Assembly: GCA_937892735.1 (NCBI GenBank)
Contig: CALBGL010000066.1
Coordinates: forward strand, 30,573 to 94,572
Length of the DNA stretch: 64,000 nucleotides
From: an uncultured Clostridia bacterium
Lineage (GTDB): Bacteria > Bacillota > Clostridia > Lachnospirales > Bianqueaceae
Direction of reading: 5' to 3'
Made by a program: the position numbers and the translations under genes. The notes under the pieces are model-generated. The model was not told where the DNA came from and searched no databases. It saw only the letters and a list, made by a program, of their open reading frames with translations. Shown one piece after another: positions 43,667-51,918 of the stretch. Numbering within the stretch: position 1 is the stretch's first letter; each line of letters begins with the position of its first letter.

Positions 43667-46600
43667 ATGTTATACCCCAAGAACGAAGAACCACAGTTAT
43701 CGGACTCTCTCTTCCAAAACCCCACCAGTGAGTACCGCGGTACGCCTTTCTGGGCCTGGAATACACGATTGACGACGGAAAAACTCCATAAACAGATCGA
43801 AATGTTAAAGACGATGGGCATGGGTGGTTTCCATATGCACGTACGTACCGGTATGGATAGTCCTTATCTGGATGAAGAATTCATGGGTTATATTCAAGAC
43901 TGTATTACTAAGGCAAAAGAAGAAAATATGCTGGCTTGGCTTTATGATGAGGATCGTTGGCCTTCCGGTGCTGCCGGTGGAAAGGTAACTGCCGGAAAAC
44001 CTGAGAATGCCTGCAAATCCTTACTTTTTACGACGGAACCTTATACGCCGGATAGACCCCATAAGGCGCAGAAACCAGAACCAGGCCGAGGCCGGAATTC
44101 ACGCCGTCAAGATAACGGCGAGCTATTGGCCGTTTATGATATTGTATTGAATGAAGATGGTTCTCTGCAGAAATATCATCGCATAGCTCCCGAAGATAGA
44201 GCAGAAGGAACCAAATGGTATGCCTACATGGAATTTGCCGTGGCGGATCCCTGGTTTAACGACGCCCCCTACGTGGATACCTTGAACCCGGATGCCATTG
44301 CAGACTTTATCCATATTACCCACGATGCTTACCAAAAAGCCATCGGCGACGAATTTGGGAAAACTGTGCCTGCTATCTTCACGGATGAACCGCAGTTTCC
44401 TCAGAAAGGCACTCTTGATTTTGCACTAGAACAAAAAGACGTCATCCTTCCTTGGACGCGCCGTCTTCCTGATCTATACCGGGAACGCTACCAAGAAGAC
44501 CTGTTAGACGTATTGCCGCAGCTGTTCTGGGAGCTTTCGAATGACCAGCTTTCTCAGGCTCGTTATCGTTTTCATAATCTGGTAGCCGATCTTTTCGCTA
44601 CCGCTTATACCGCTCAGATCGGAGACTGGTGCCGCGAACACGGAATCGCGCTGACAGGACATGTCATGGGAGAACCCACACTCATGTCTCAAACAAAAGA
44701 GGTGGGAGACGCCATGCGCTGTTACCCTTCCTTTGGCATCCCGGGTATCGATATGCTCTGTGATTTTCATGAGTATACCACTGCAAAACAGACGCAATCC
44801 ATGGTGCACCAGATCGGGGCTCCTGCCATGCTGTCAGAGCTGTATGGCGTCACCGGATGGGATTATGATTTCCGCGGCTACAAGCTGCAGGGCGACTGGC
44901 AGGCGGCTTTGGGCGTCACTGTCCGTGTCCCGCATCTGACCTGGATGACGATGAAGGGCGAAGCCAAGCGAGACTATCCGGCTTCCATCGGCTATCAGTC
45001 TCCCTGGTGGGATCAGTTCTCTTTAGTAGAAAACCATTTTGCCCGTCTGAATACCGCCATGACACGGGGCAAGTCCGTTGTCCGTGTCGCTGTCGTTCAT
45101 CCCATCGAAAGCTACTGGCTCTATTGGGGGCCTTCGGAGCAGACTGCTGCTCTCCGTGAACAGCTGGAACAGGGCTTCCAGTCTTTGTGTCAGGATCTGC
45201 TTTTTGGCTCGATTGATTTTGATTATATCTGTGAAGCCAAACTCCCGGAACTTTGCTCGGAGGGCGGGAATCCTCTGACTGTGGGACAGATGCAGTATGA
45301 TGCAGTTCTGGTATCCCAGTGCCGTACGCTGCGTTCCACTACTCTGGATCGTCTGGAAGCTTTCCAGACACAGGGCGGCTGCCTGATCTTTGCCGGTGAC
45401 GCGCCGGATCATGTGGACGCTGTGCCCAGCGCTCGCGCGCAGGTTCTCTATGAGAAATCCATCCACGTAAGTCTGGAGGCAACTTCTATTCTGGAGGCCC
45501 TAGAGCCTTTCCGTCTGGTAGACATTCGGAAGCCAGATGGAAGCCGAGAGGATCGGATCCTGTACCAGCTGCGTCAGGATCAGGATCGTCTATGGCTCTT
45601 CTTAGCCAATGGCAAGAATCCCACCTGTCCCGATGTGGATGACGCCGGGCAAATTCGCATCCGCATTCAGGGCGAATACAAGCTGACGGAATATAACACC
45701 TTAACCGGTCAGATCGTACCGTTGCCGGCCCATTACCAGAATGGATACACCATTTTGGATCGTCAGTGGTATATCCATGAGAGTCTTCTGTTAAAACTGG
45801 AGGCCGGACGTTTAGAAGGAGATGCTCTTCTTCCGCAGACTTTGCAGAATCCGGATATGTTCTTTGGTCCGGTTGATGTGAAATTGGAAGAGCCCAATAT
45901 GCTGCTTTTAGACATGGCGGAATACTCTTTCAACGACAGTCCTTTCCAAGCAGAGGATGAACTCCTGCGAATTGATAATCGCGTACGCAATCTTTTAGAC
46001 ATTCCCGTGCGTCGTAAAGAAGTCGTGCAGCCCTATCTGCTCAAGGAGGAAGAGGCCAAAGATCATTTGACTCTCCGCTTTACTATCCCCAGTGAAATCG
46101 AAGTCGCCGCTCCCCACCTGGCATTGGAAGAGGAAACCCTTACTTCAATTCGTTGGAATGGCGAGGATGTGCCTTCTCAGGCGGATGGCTGGTATGTGGA
46201 TGAAGATATCCATACCGTACCACTGCCACCTCTGCACACGGGTATCAATATTCTGGAAATCACCGTACCTATTGGTCCCAGAACCAATCTAGAGGCTTTC
46301 TATTTGCTGGGAGATTTTGGTGTACGCCTCAATGGAACCCAGAAAACAGTAACTTCTCCGGTACGCCGTTTGGGCTTTGGTGACATAACAAGCCAAGGGC
46401 TGCCCTTCTATACCGGAAATCTGCTGTACAAAATGCATGTCCGTACACAGGGCGGTCTCACTCTTCGAGTTCCTCGTTACCGTGGCGGACTGATCAAAGT
46501 CTTTGTCGATGGCACAGAGACCGGTAATATCATCTTCTCCCCCTATAGTCTGGCTCTGCCGAATTTATCGCCTGGAGATCATGAGATTGTGCTTCGTCTC

Positions 46601-46828
46601 TATGGTACGCGCTATAATGGATTCGCACAGCTGCATCATACCCCGGGTGTTTATTTCTATCAGAGTCCAAATTCCTGGCGCAGCAGCGGAGATCTATGGT
46701 GTTACGAATATCAGCTGAAACCAGCAGGTATCTTAAAGAGTCCTGAGCTTTACGATGCCCAGTTCCTCCGAGACAATGGAACCGTACGTACAGTACAGAA
46801 TAGTGCTCACTTCTCGGACGAAGAATAA
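43667..46828 (+). CDS. Glycoside hydrolase, GH106-like alpha-L-rhamnosidase candidate
   Basis: 1053 aa without a signal peptide, so cytosolic. N-terminal barrel begins with the family hallmark RGTPFWAWNTRLTTEKLHKQ and MGGFHMHVRTGMDSPYL near residues 20-65, followed by WLYDEDRWPSGAAGG near 97-111; later beta-sandwich domains include a galactose-binding-like C-terminal part (about 880-1040). Proteins with this start are annotated as GH106 rhamnosidases or unclassified hydrolases. ATG 43667 has AAAGGAG; upstream frame overlaps mutT. Only 11 nt separate it from mutT and 15 nt from pepV. Confidence 0.8.
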   Translation: MLYPKNEEPQLSDSLFQNPTSEYRGTPFWAWNTRLTTEKLHKQIEMLKTMGMGGFHMHVRTGMDSPYLDEEFMGYIQDCITKAKEENMLAWLYDEDRWPSGAAGGKVTAGKPENACKSLLFTTEPYTPDRPHKAQKPEPGRGRNSRRQDNGELLAVYDIVLNEDGSLQKYHRIAPEDRAEGTKWYAYMEFAVADPWFNDAPYVDTLNPDAIADFIHITHDAYQKAIGDEFGKTVPAIFTDEPQFPQKGTLDFALEQKDVILPWTRRLPDLYRERYQEDLLDVLPQLFWELSNDQLSQARYRFHNLVADLFATAYTAQIGDWCREHGIALTGHVMGEPTLMSQTKEVGDAMRCYPSFGIPGIDMLCDFHEYTTAKQTQSMVHQIGAPAMLSELYGVTGWDYDFRGYKLQGDWQAALGVTVRVPHLTWMTMKGEAKRDYPASIGYQSPWWDQFSLVENHFARLNTAMTRGKSVVRVAVVHPIESYWLYWGPSEQTAALREQLEQGFQSLCQDLLFGSIDFDYICEAKLPELCSEGGNPLTVGQMQYDAVLVSQCRTLRSTTLDRLEAFQTQGGCLIFAGDAPDHVDAVPSARAQVLYEKSIHVSLEATSILEALEPFRLVDIRKPDGSREDRILYQLRQDQDRLWLFLANGKNPTCPDVDDAGQIRIRIQGEYKLTEYNTLTGQIVPLPAHYQNGYTILDRQWYIHESLLLKLEAGRLEGDALLPQTLQNPDMFFGPVDVKLEEPNMLLLDMAEYSFNDSPFQAEDELLRIDNRVRNLLDIPVRRKEVVQPYLLKEEEAKDHLTLRFTIPSEIEVAAPHLALEEETLTSIRWNGEDVPSQADGWYVDEDIHTVPLPPLHTGINILEITVPIGPRTNLEAFYLLGDFGVRLNGTQKTVTSPVRRLGFGDITSQGLPFYTGNLLYKMHVRTQGGLTLRVPRYRGGLIKVFVDGTETGNIIFSPYSLALPNLSPGDHEIVLRLYGTRYNGFAQLHHTPGVYFYQSPNSWRSSGDLWCYEYQLKPAGILKSPELYDAQFLRDNGTVRTVQNSAHFSDEE

Positions 46829-46843
46829 GAAAGGAACTTTGTC

Positions 46844-48202
46844 ATGAATTCTATATCCTCTATTGAAAACCTTACGGACGATATGCTCTCACACCTCGCC
46901 CGATTAGTCAAGCATAATTCTGTCCAAGGCCCTGCCCTTGCGGATAAGCCTTTTGGAGAGGGCCCTGCGGCAGCTCTGAGAGAGGCTCTTGGTATCGCTG
47001 ACGAAATGGGCTTCTCCACCGTCAACATGGAAAATTACTGCGGATATGCCGAGATGGGAGAAGGCCAGGATATCATCGGGATTGTTGCACATCTGGATGT
47101 GGTGCCTGCCGGTGATGGCTGGGATACCGATCCCTTCACCTTGACTCGCAAAGAAGGGCGTGTCTATGGCCGAGGCGTCAGTGATGATAAGGGAGCTATT
47201 ATCGCCGCACTCTATGCGATAAAGCTTCTGCGGGATTCCGGGCAGCCTATTCGTAAGCGAATCCGACTGCTCATGGGCTGTAACGAGGAATCCGGTTCTG
47301 AGTGTATGAAATACTATGTACAGCACGGAGAGCCGATTACCACCGGCTTCACACCGGATGGATACTTTCCGGGAATTCATGGAGAAAAAGGCCTCTGTTC
47401 CATGATCGCTTACAGCAAAAATACGCATATTCTATCCATGAATGGTGGTTTTGTGACGAATGCGGTCTGCAGCCATTGCGTAACGGAAGTTCCCCTCACC
47501 TGCGTGGACCCGGTCAAGCTGGAAGTCGCTTTTGCCAAGACACCTCTTGCCTCCTCTTCCGTTACCGTACTGAAGGATCGTCTGCGTATCGAGGCCCAAG
47601 GCACCGCCGCCCATGCCAGTACGCCGAATCTGGGCGTCAACGCGGCAGCCTATACGATGTGGGCTCTCAAAGAGGCAGGTATGCAGGATGATTTTGTCGA
47701 TTTCTATCTTTCCCATCTGGGAACCGATTGCGATGGTTCCGGTATCGGCTGCCGGTTTGCAGACGACTATGGCGCGCTGACATTCAACAATGGCATCGTA
47801 GAGACGAAAGACGATACGATTTGCTGTACCATTGATATCCGTTATCCCGTTACCTTAACCGCTGAAAAGCTGAACGCTATGGCGGCCCCCCATCTGGAAG
47901 ATGCGCAGGGACGTATCGAAATTCAGCATATCGTCGAACCTCTGTTCTATCCGGAAGATTCCTCGCTTGTACAGGATCTCTATCGGGCCTATGTGGAGGT
48001 GACCGGAGATACTTCTCATAAACCCATGGTCATTGGCGGCGGCACCTACGCCAAGAGCATCCCCGGCATCATCGCCTTTGGCTGTGAGTTTCCCGATACG
48101 GATAATCACATTCATGACGTCAATGAATCCCTGGACATCCATGAATTTCAGATGCAAACAGCCATCTATCTCAAAGCTTTGCAAAACATGCTGGCAGAGT
48201 AA
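46844..48202 (+). CDS. pepV: Sapep/PepV-type dipeptidase (M20 family)
   Basis: 452 aa zinc dipeptidase. Metal residues in GIVAHLDVVPAGDGWDTDPF (HxD) near 84-103, YGRGVSDDKGA (Asp) near 114-124, MGCNEESGSECM (Glu-Glu) near 142-153, and a distal His in DTDNHIHDVNES near 424. Ends the mutT operon before a strong terminator. Would hydrolyse dipeptides released from imported peptides, matching the large Opp system. Confidence 0.93.
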   Translation: MNSISSIENLTDDMLSHLARLVKHNSVQGPALADKPFGEGPAAALREALGIADEMGFSTVNMENYCGYAEMGEGQDIIGIVAHLDVVPAGDGWDTDPFTLTRKEGRVYGRGVSDDKGAIIAALYAIKLLRDSGQPIRKRIRLLMGCNEESGSECMKYYVQHGEPITTGFTPDGYFPGIHGEKGLCSMIAYSKNTHILSMNGGFVTNAVCSHCVTEVPLTCVDPVKLEVAFAKTPLASSSVTVLKDRLRIEAQGTAAHASTPNLGVNAAAYTMWALKEAGMQDDFVDFYLSHLGTDCDGSGIGCRFADDYGALTFNNGIVETKDDTICCTIDIRYPVTLTAEKLNAMAAPHLEDAQGRIEIQHIVEPLFYPEDSSLVQDLYRAYVEVTGDTSHKPMVIGGGTYAKSIPGIIAFGCEFPDTDNHIHDVNESLDIHEFQMQTAIYLKALQNMLAE

Positions 48203-48219
48203 AAAACTGTTAAATCTTC

Positions 48220-48268
48220 AAGACCCGTCAGACATTTTCTCACAATGGAGAAATGTCTGACGGGTCTT
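48220..48268. terminator. Bidirectional terminator between pepV and the DUF6514-like gene
   Basis: 18-bp perfect stem AAGACCCGTCAGACATTT with its complement, loop closed further by CTC/GAG. Minus-strand side runs into TTTAACAGTTTTTTAC; plus side into TATTCGTTC. Serves both convergent units. Confidence 0.92.
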
Positions 48269-48308
48269 ATTCGTTCAATCCGCATCCAATACTTCCTTGC
48301 CTTCAAAA

Positions 48309-48629
48309 TCAACGCCAATGGCCGAGTTCTTCAATGATACGATCTGCCATCTCATAGAATACGCCATACTCAGAATATTTTGCCTGTTCCAAGTCCTGAA
48401 ACTCTTCTATAAAGACAATGTCTCCCTGTTCCTCCTCTTCTCCCGTCATATACGCAAAAATACTGTTTTCGGAAAGAGAATAATGCTTGGTAAGAAACGC
48501 ATTGACATGCAGATATCTCTTTACAAAGCAACGCCCTTCCATACTCTCGATCACAAGTTCCACATCTCGCGCCTCCAGTTCCTCTCCAATGGGAGTCACC
48601 TTCGAATGCACTGCAACCATTCTCATCAT
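48309..48629 (-). CDS. Small DUF6514-like protein
   Basis: 106 aa, acidic, no membrane segment. Contains ELEARDVELVIESMEGRCFVKRY-type beta strands and an acidic stretch EEEEQGDIVFIEEF; ends MADRIIEELGHWR. It resembles the DUF6514 group of clostridial small proteins (low certainty). Start at ATG 48629, 8 nt after GGAGG, overlapping the GH78-like stop by 4 nt. Function unknown. Confidence 0.6.
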   Translation of the reverse strand: MMRMVAVHSKVTPIGEELEARDVELVIESMEGRCFVKRYLHVNAFLTKHYSLSENSIFAYMTGEEEEQGDIVFIEEFQDLEQAKYSEYGVFYEMADRIIEELGHWR

Positions 48630-50173
48630 GACTGCTGCCTCCATTTTTGCTCATATTTCCGGAAAAAATAAGTAGGTGTACAACTCCAGGCATGGCAGTA
48701 ACTGTTAATGATACTGGAGCCATACGGTGATTCTTTCTTATTTTTAGGATTATATAGCTCCCAGAATGTATCCGCTCCTTCCTGAACCATGCCGCCCCAG
48801 TACGTTCGGATATGCTGCATGGCACGCTCATACTCCCCACATGCAATACAGGCCGCCACAAAATGATGGTTCATATACGGCGTCACCATATTCATCTCCG
48901 GATCCAATGTTAGAATCCGATCTAACAACTCCTGATTGGTCTTCGTATCCCAGACCTGCGCCAGGATCATCCATACCTGCGACGCATATGAGATTTGCCG
49001 TTCTTTGCCACTAATAAAGAGTTTCTGTTTGGGATCCCATAAATAGTCTTTTGCCGCCTGCACCGCCCGTTCTAACCACTCTTCCATTCTACTCACATCA
49101 TAGCCCAGAAGGTCAGCCAAACGGATTCCACATCGCAGGCAGTAGATCAAAACGCCCTGGGCCCCGACTTGCTTATTCAGTCCGGCTTTCCAATCCAGGA
49201 ACGCATGGTTTTCTTCTCCGATCAGAAATTGTTCATCCAAGGCTTGTACCCCGATTTCCAACTGACGATAGGCTACTTCCCACAGTTCCCGTGCCGTCTG
49301 TATATCTCCACTGGCCTCATAGTAATCCAATAAAACGGAGACATAAAACAATGCATAATCATACATGTACGTATCATCTACTTGTATAGCAGGTTTCGTA
49401 AATAGACAGGCTCCTACCGCGCCGTTTTCCAATCTGCTACCGGCAAACAGATATAGGCAGCGCTTCACCAACTCATAATTTCGAAATGTTTCATAATTTG
49501 CGATCGCCTCCAGGCGCAAATCCCCCATCCATAGTCTGCGATCCCGCTTAGGACCATCTTCAAAAACATCCTGCATACAGTCTTCCAGTGTCTTTATACT
49601 GACCTGATCCATACGCCGCAACAAAGCATCTCCATAGGATAAGGAAGATATCTTCGAAGCATCCACAGCGGAAACAGAAAGAAACGATACTTGGTCCAGC
49701 CGAATCTTGTATTTTCTGGATGTGTCCAAGACAGTGATTTCCAAAAAACGCATCGCATATCGTCTGGGAAGCATCAGAACCGCCGGAAACACATCGACAT
49801 GAATATATTCTTCCTGAATCCACGATCGACTGATCCAACCATTGTAGTCTTCCGCACGATCCGTAATCTCCGTCGCATTCTCTCCAAACTTGAGTTTCAT
49901 AAAAAGAGGGGCATCCGGCGGGCTCCCTACTGTCGAAATATGTAATGTCAAGTATCCCACATAATGGTTCTCGAAGTCGAGACAGATTGTCTCGCCCTTT
50001 CCCATAGTAATCCTACGTAATGCCTCTGTGTTTTCCTGTTCTATTACACATCCCTTTCCCTGATCATCCTTCTGAACCTTGACGATATGCTTTGGATATC
50101 GTACCTTTTGAACCAGCCGGGGCTTGAGCGCTTCTGCCTTCTTCAGAAAATCTTCTCTCACCATACACTGCAT
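48626..50173 (-). CDS. GH78-like alpha-L-rhamnosidase
   Basis: 515 aa cytosolic glycosidase. Beta-sandwich N-terminal half (about 1-165), then the (alpha/alpha)6 barrel with the GH78 signature region DVFEDGPKRDRRLWMGDLRLEA near 200-221, which contains the Asp general acid and Arg/Trp contacts. ATG 50173 has AGGAGGT 7 nt upstream. Shorter than many GH78 enzymes (800-1000 aa), lacking the extra N-terminal carbohydrate-binding domains. With the GH106-like gene it forms a local rhamnoside-degrading pair. Confidence 0.82.
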   Translation of the reverse strand: MQCMVREDFLKKAEALKPRLVQKVRYPKHIVKVQKDDQGKGCVIEQENTEALRRITMGKGETICLDFENHYVGYLTLHISTVGSPPDAPLFMKLKFGENATEITDRAEDYNGWISRSWIQEEYIHVDVFPAVLMLPRRYAMRFLEITVLDTSRKYKIRLDQVSFLSVSAVDASKISSLSYGDALLRRMDQVSIKTLEDCMQDVFEDGPKRDRRLWMGDLRLEAIANYETFRNYELVKRCLYLFAGSRLENGAVGACLFTKPAIQVDDTYMYDYALFYVSVLLDYYEASGDIQTARELWEVAYRQLEIGVQALDEQFLIGEENHAFLDWKAGLNKQVGAQGVLIYCLRCGIRLADLLGYDVSRMEEWLERAVQAAKDYLWDPKQKLFISGKERQISYASQVWMILAQVWDTKTNQELLDRILTLDPEMNMVTPYMNHHFVAACIACGEYERAMQHIRTYWGGMVQEGADTFWELYNPKNKKESPYGSSIINSYCHAWSCTPTYFFRKYEQKWRQQS

Positions 50174-50208
50174 CCGCCTTACCTCCTTCTTTCTCATATA
50201 ATACTTTT

Positions 50209-50237
50209 ATTATAACGAAATCTTTCTCATTTGGCAA
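50209..50237 (-). promoter_or_regulatory. Promoter of GH78-like operon
   Basis: Minus strand TTGCCA (50237-50232), 17-nt spacer, TATAAT (50214-50209), 36 nt before the start. Divergent from cotJA. Confidence 0.8.
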
Positions 50238-50328
50238 TACGATGGATTTTCTGGATTTACTCACCCTTTTTTTTCATGATGCATATTCTAATAGGGAAAT
50301 CAGACTTTCTCTATGAAGGAGGGATACT

Positions 50329-50649
50329 GTGGAAGATCGCAAATCAAGCGGCCGTAACTATGGTACTCGCCGCAATTATCTACGTCCTGGCATTGAAAAC
50401 CGAGAACGTGGATTTGGTTTCCCCACAGAATCAGTACAAAACAAAAACTTTTGGGAAGATTCCATCTGTGTAAATCCTCAGACAGAGGATGGATGCCAAC
50501 CGGAATCCAATTGTCCAGGTCTCCCCCTGGCAGCAGCCTATGTTCCTATGCAGCCTTTTACTGGACTCGTTGGTCCGGATGAAGCACTAGAACGAGGCTC
50601 GTCTTTTGATAATCTTTATATACCCTATAAGAAGGGAGGATGTGCATGA
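50329..50649 (+). CDS. cotJA: Spore coat-associated protein CotJA
   Basis: 106 aa. CotJA core LPLAAAYVPMQPFTGLVGPDEALERG near residues 66-91, followed by SSFDNLYIPYKKGGCA; N-terminal 60 residues are polar and variable. GTG start after AAGGAGGGA. First gene of cotJABC, made in the mother cell in spore formers. Overlaps cotJB by 4 nt. Confidence 0.88.
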   Translation: MEDRKSSGRNYGTRRNYLRPGIENRERGFGFPTESVQNKNFWEDSICVNPQTEDGCQPESNCPGLPLAAAYVPMQPFTGLVGPDEALERGSSFDNLYIPYKKGGCA

Positions 50650-50912
50650 TGAAAAAAGCCTGTGATCATCGTCAGGGACTTCTAATGGATATCCAGAAAG
50701 TGGACTTCATGCTTTACGACCTGAATGAATTCCTGGATACTCATCCTTCCTGTCAGGAAGCTCTTCATGAATTCTCGAATCTGGTTCGTATTTCCCAAAA
50801 ATTACGCAATTCTTATGAAAAGCAATACGGTCCTTTGATGGCCATGACCTGGGACTCTGCAGAAAGTGAATGGCCATGGATTCAGAATCCATGGCCCTGG
50901 GACGTACAGTAA
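50646..50912 (+). CDS. cotJB: Spore coat protein CotJB
   Basis: 88 aa. CotJB hallmark MDIQKVDFMLYDLNEFLDTHPSCQEAL then YGPLMAMTWDSAESEWPWIQNPWPWD (given here in two parts). ATG 50646 is 6 nt after GGAGG and overlaps the cotJA stop. Partner of CotJC in the inner coat or spore matrix. Confidence 0.9.
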   Translation: MMKKACDHRQGLLMDIQKVDFMLYDLNEFLDTHPSCQEALHEFSNLVRISQKLRNSYEKQYGPLMAMTWDSAESEWPWIQNPWPWDVQ

Positions 50913-50935
50913 ATTTTAGGAGGTGAAACTATCTT

Positions 50936-51049
50936 ATGTGGTATTACGATAAAAAATTACAGTATCCTGTGAATATCAAGAAAGGCGATCTGAATATGGC
51001 CAAATGCATGGCTGCACAGCTCGGAGGGCCAAAGTGTAAGAGGGGTTAA
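50936..51049 (+). pseudogene. cotJC: 5' fragment of cotJC (manganese-catalase-like coat protein) cut by prophage
   Basis: 37-codon frame starting with the conserved CotJC N-terminus MWYYDKKLQYPVNIKKG and continuing to AAQLGG. In relatives the following residues are P-D-G-E-L and a ~150-residue ferritin-like Mn-catalase domain. Here, after GGP, the frame reads KCKRG and stops. AGGAGGTG lies 9 nt before the ATG, and the 23-nt gap to cotJB is normal for cotJABC, so the 5' end is intact. The break point falls at about 51028-51033, and minus-strand phage genes begin at 51092. The remainder of cotJC is expected at the far end of the prophage, outside this window. Confidence 0.85.
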
Positions 51050-51091
51050 AAAAGATTTCTTATACTCGATCAATCTCATCATCTATATTCA

Positions 51092-51769
51092 TTATTCTAC
51101 ATCCTTTTTGAGATTTGGATAATATTTTGGATCACAAGATCTAAGACCATCGATATGTTCAAACAGATCGGACTTTATACTTGCTCCCAACGGATCCAAC
51201 ACGAAATCTATTCCCTCACGTCTGGCTAGTTTAGCCGCAGATACAAAGTCACTATCTCCGGAAATTAGTACAATTTGATCTACTTGTTTTTTGTATGCCA
51301 AAGAAGCAATATCTAGTCCAATTTTCATATCTACGCCCTTTTGTTCTACTGCAATCATAAAATCAGACTCTGTAATTGATAAGATATCTTTACCTCCATT
51401 AAAAAGTTGTTTTACAACTGAAGGTCTTAGTGTATAACAAGCTTGTGCATCCGCTAACTTCCCCATTCTTAATGCAACTTTTCTTAATTTTTTCAATTCG
51501 TCCAGAAAGTCTTCCATCCATTGAAACAAATCAGATTTTCCAAAGTCAATTGTTCTTTTTAGTAATGGGTGATACACTTTCTTCGACATTGGTGGGCAAT
51601 CATAATAAAATATACGATATAATTCATGTTGTCTTTGCTTCTTTTCTCTTAGGTGTCGTCTACAATAATCATATAGCTCTTCTGCTCTTTCACTTGGCTC
51701 TTTATCTCCAAAAACTTGTTGAGATCTTCTTCTATAAAATCCACCATCGACCAAAATCGCTGTTGACAA
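51092..51769 (-). CDS. NYN-domain (PIN-like) putative RNase, prophage cargo
   Basis: 225 aa. NYN fold: STAILVDGGFYRRR (first Asp), an inserted helical region 20-130, MIAVEQKGVDMKIGLDIASLAYKK (Asp) near 142-165, and QIVLISGDSDFVSAAKLARREGIDF (Asp pair SGDSDF) near 168-192. NYN proteins are metal-dependent nucleases related to LabA/limkain; many act on RNA. TTG start with GGAGGTATAAG. Base composition is visibly AT-richer than neighbours. Own promoter, two palindromes and a structured leader precede it. Position next to the att site is typical of lysogenic-conversion cargo; an anti-phage or host-modulating role is inference. Confidence 0.8.
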   Translation of the reverse strand: MSTAILVDGGFYRRRSQQVFGDKEPSERAEELYDYCRRHLREKKQRQHELYRIFYYDCPPMSKKVYHPLLKRTIDFGKSDLFQWMEDFLDELKKLRKVALRMGKLADAQACYTLRPSVVKQLFNGGKDILSITESDFMIAVEQKGVDMKIGLDIASLAYKKQVDQIVLISGDSDFVSAAKLARREGIDFVLDPLGASIKSDLFEHIDGLRSCDPKYYPNLKKDVE

Positions 51770-51791
51770 ACTTATACCTCCCTATTAAAAA

Positions 51792-51841
51792 GCTCTGGGT
51801 TCGGTACTTCCCCCTATATCGGGGAGACTTACTGCCAGAGC
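51792..51841 (-). promoter_or_regulatory. Structured 5' leader RNA of the NYN gene
   Basis: Minus strand outer stem GCTCTGG/CCAGAGC, inner stem CCCC/GGGG with a 6-nt loop, and asymmetric internal loop carrying AGTA on the 5' side and GAA on the 3' side. Ends about 13 nt before GGAGGT. Confidence 0.6.
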
Positions 51842-51851
51842 ATTATTAACT

Positions 51852-51902
51852 GTGTAACACAAGTTACACTCTCATATTATATGACATTCTTTGAAATGTC
51901 AA
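51852..51902 (-). promoter_or_regulatory. NYN-gene promoter with two palindromic operators
   Basis: TTGACA (51902-51897) and TAATAT (51879-51874) 17 nt apart, or TATAAT (51881-51876) at 15 nt. Palindrome TGACATT/AATGTCA (51882-51901) covers the -35 and spacer; palindrome GTGTAAC/GTTACAC (51852-51869, 4-nt centre) covers the start site. Confidence 0.7.
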
Positions 51903-51918
51903 CCCCTTTTTTAAAAAA

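Noticed and set aside
50230..50328. Sigma-E promoter before cotJA
   Set aside because: A GCATATT-like box is present, but no matching CATACAnT-type -10 at the right distance was found, so it is not listed.
51030..51060. tRNA-type attachment site for the prophage
   Set aside because: No tRNA or tmRNA gene fragment at the junction; the disrupted host sequence is cotJC.
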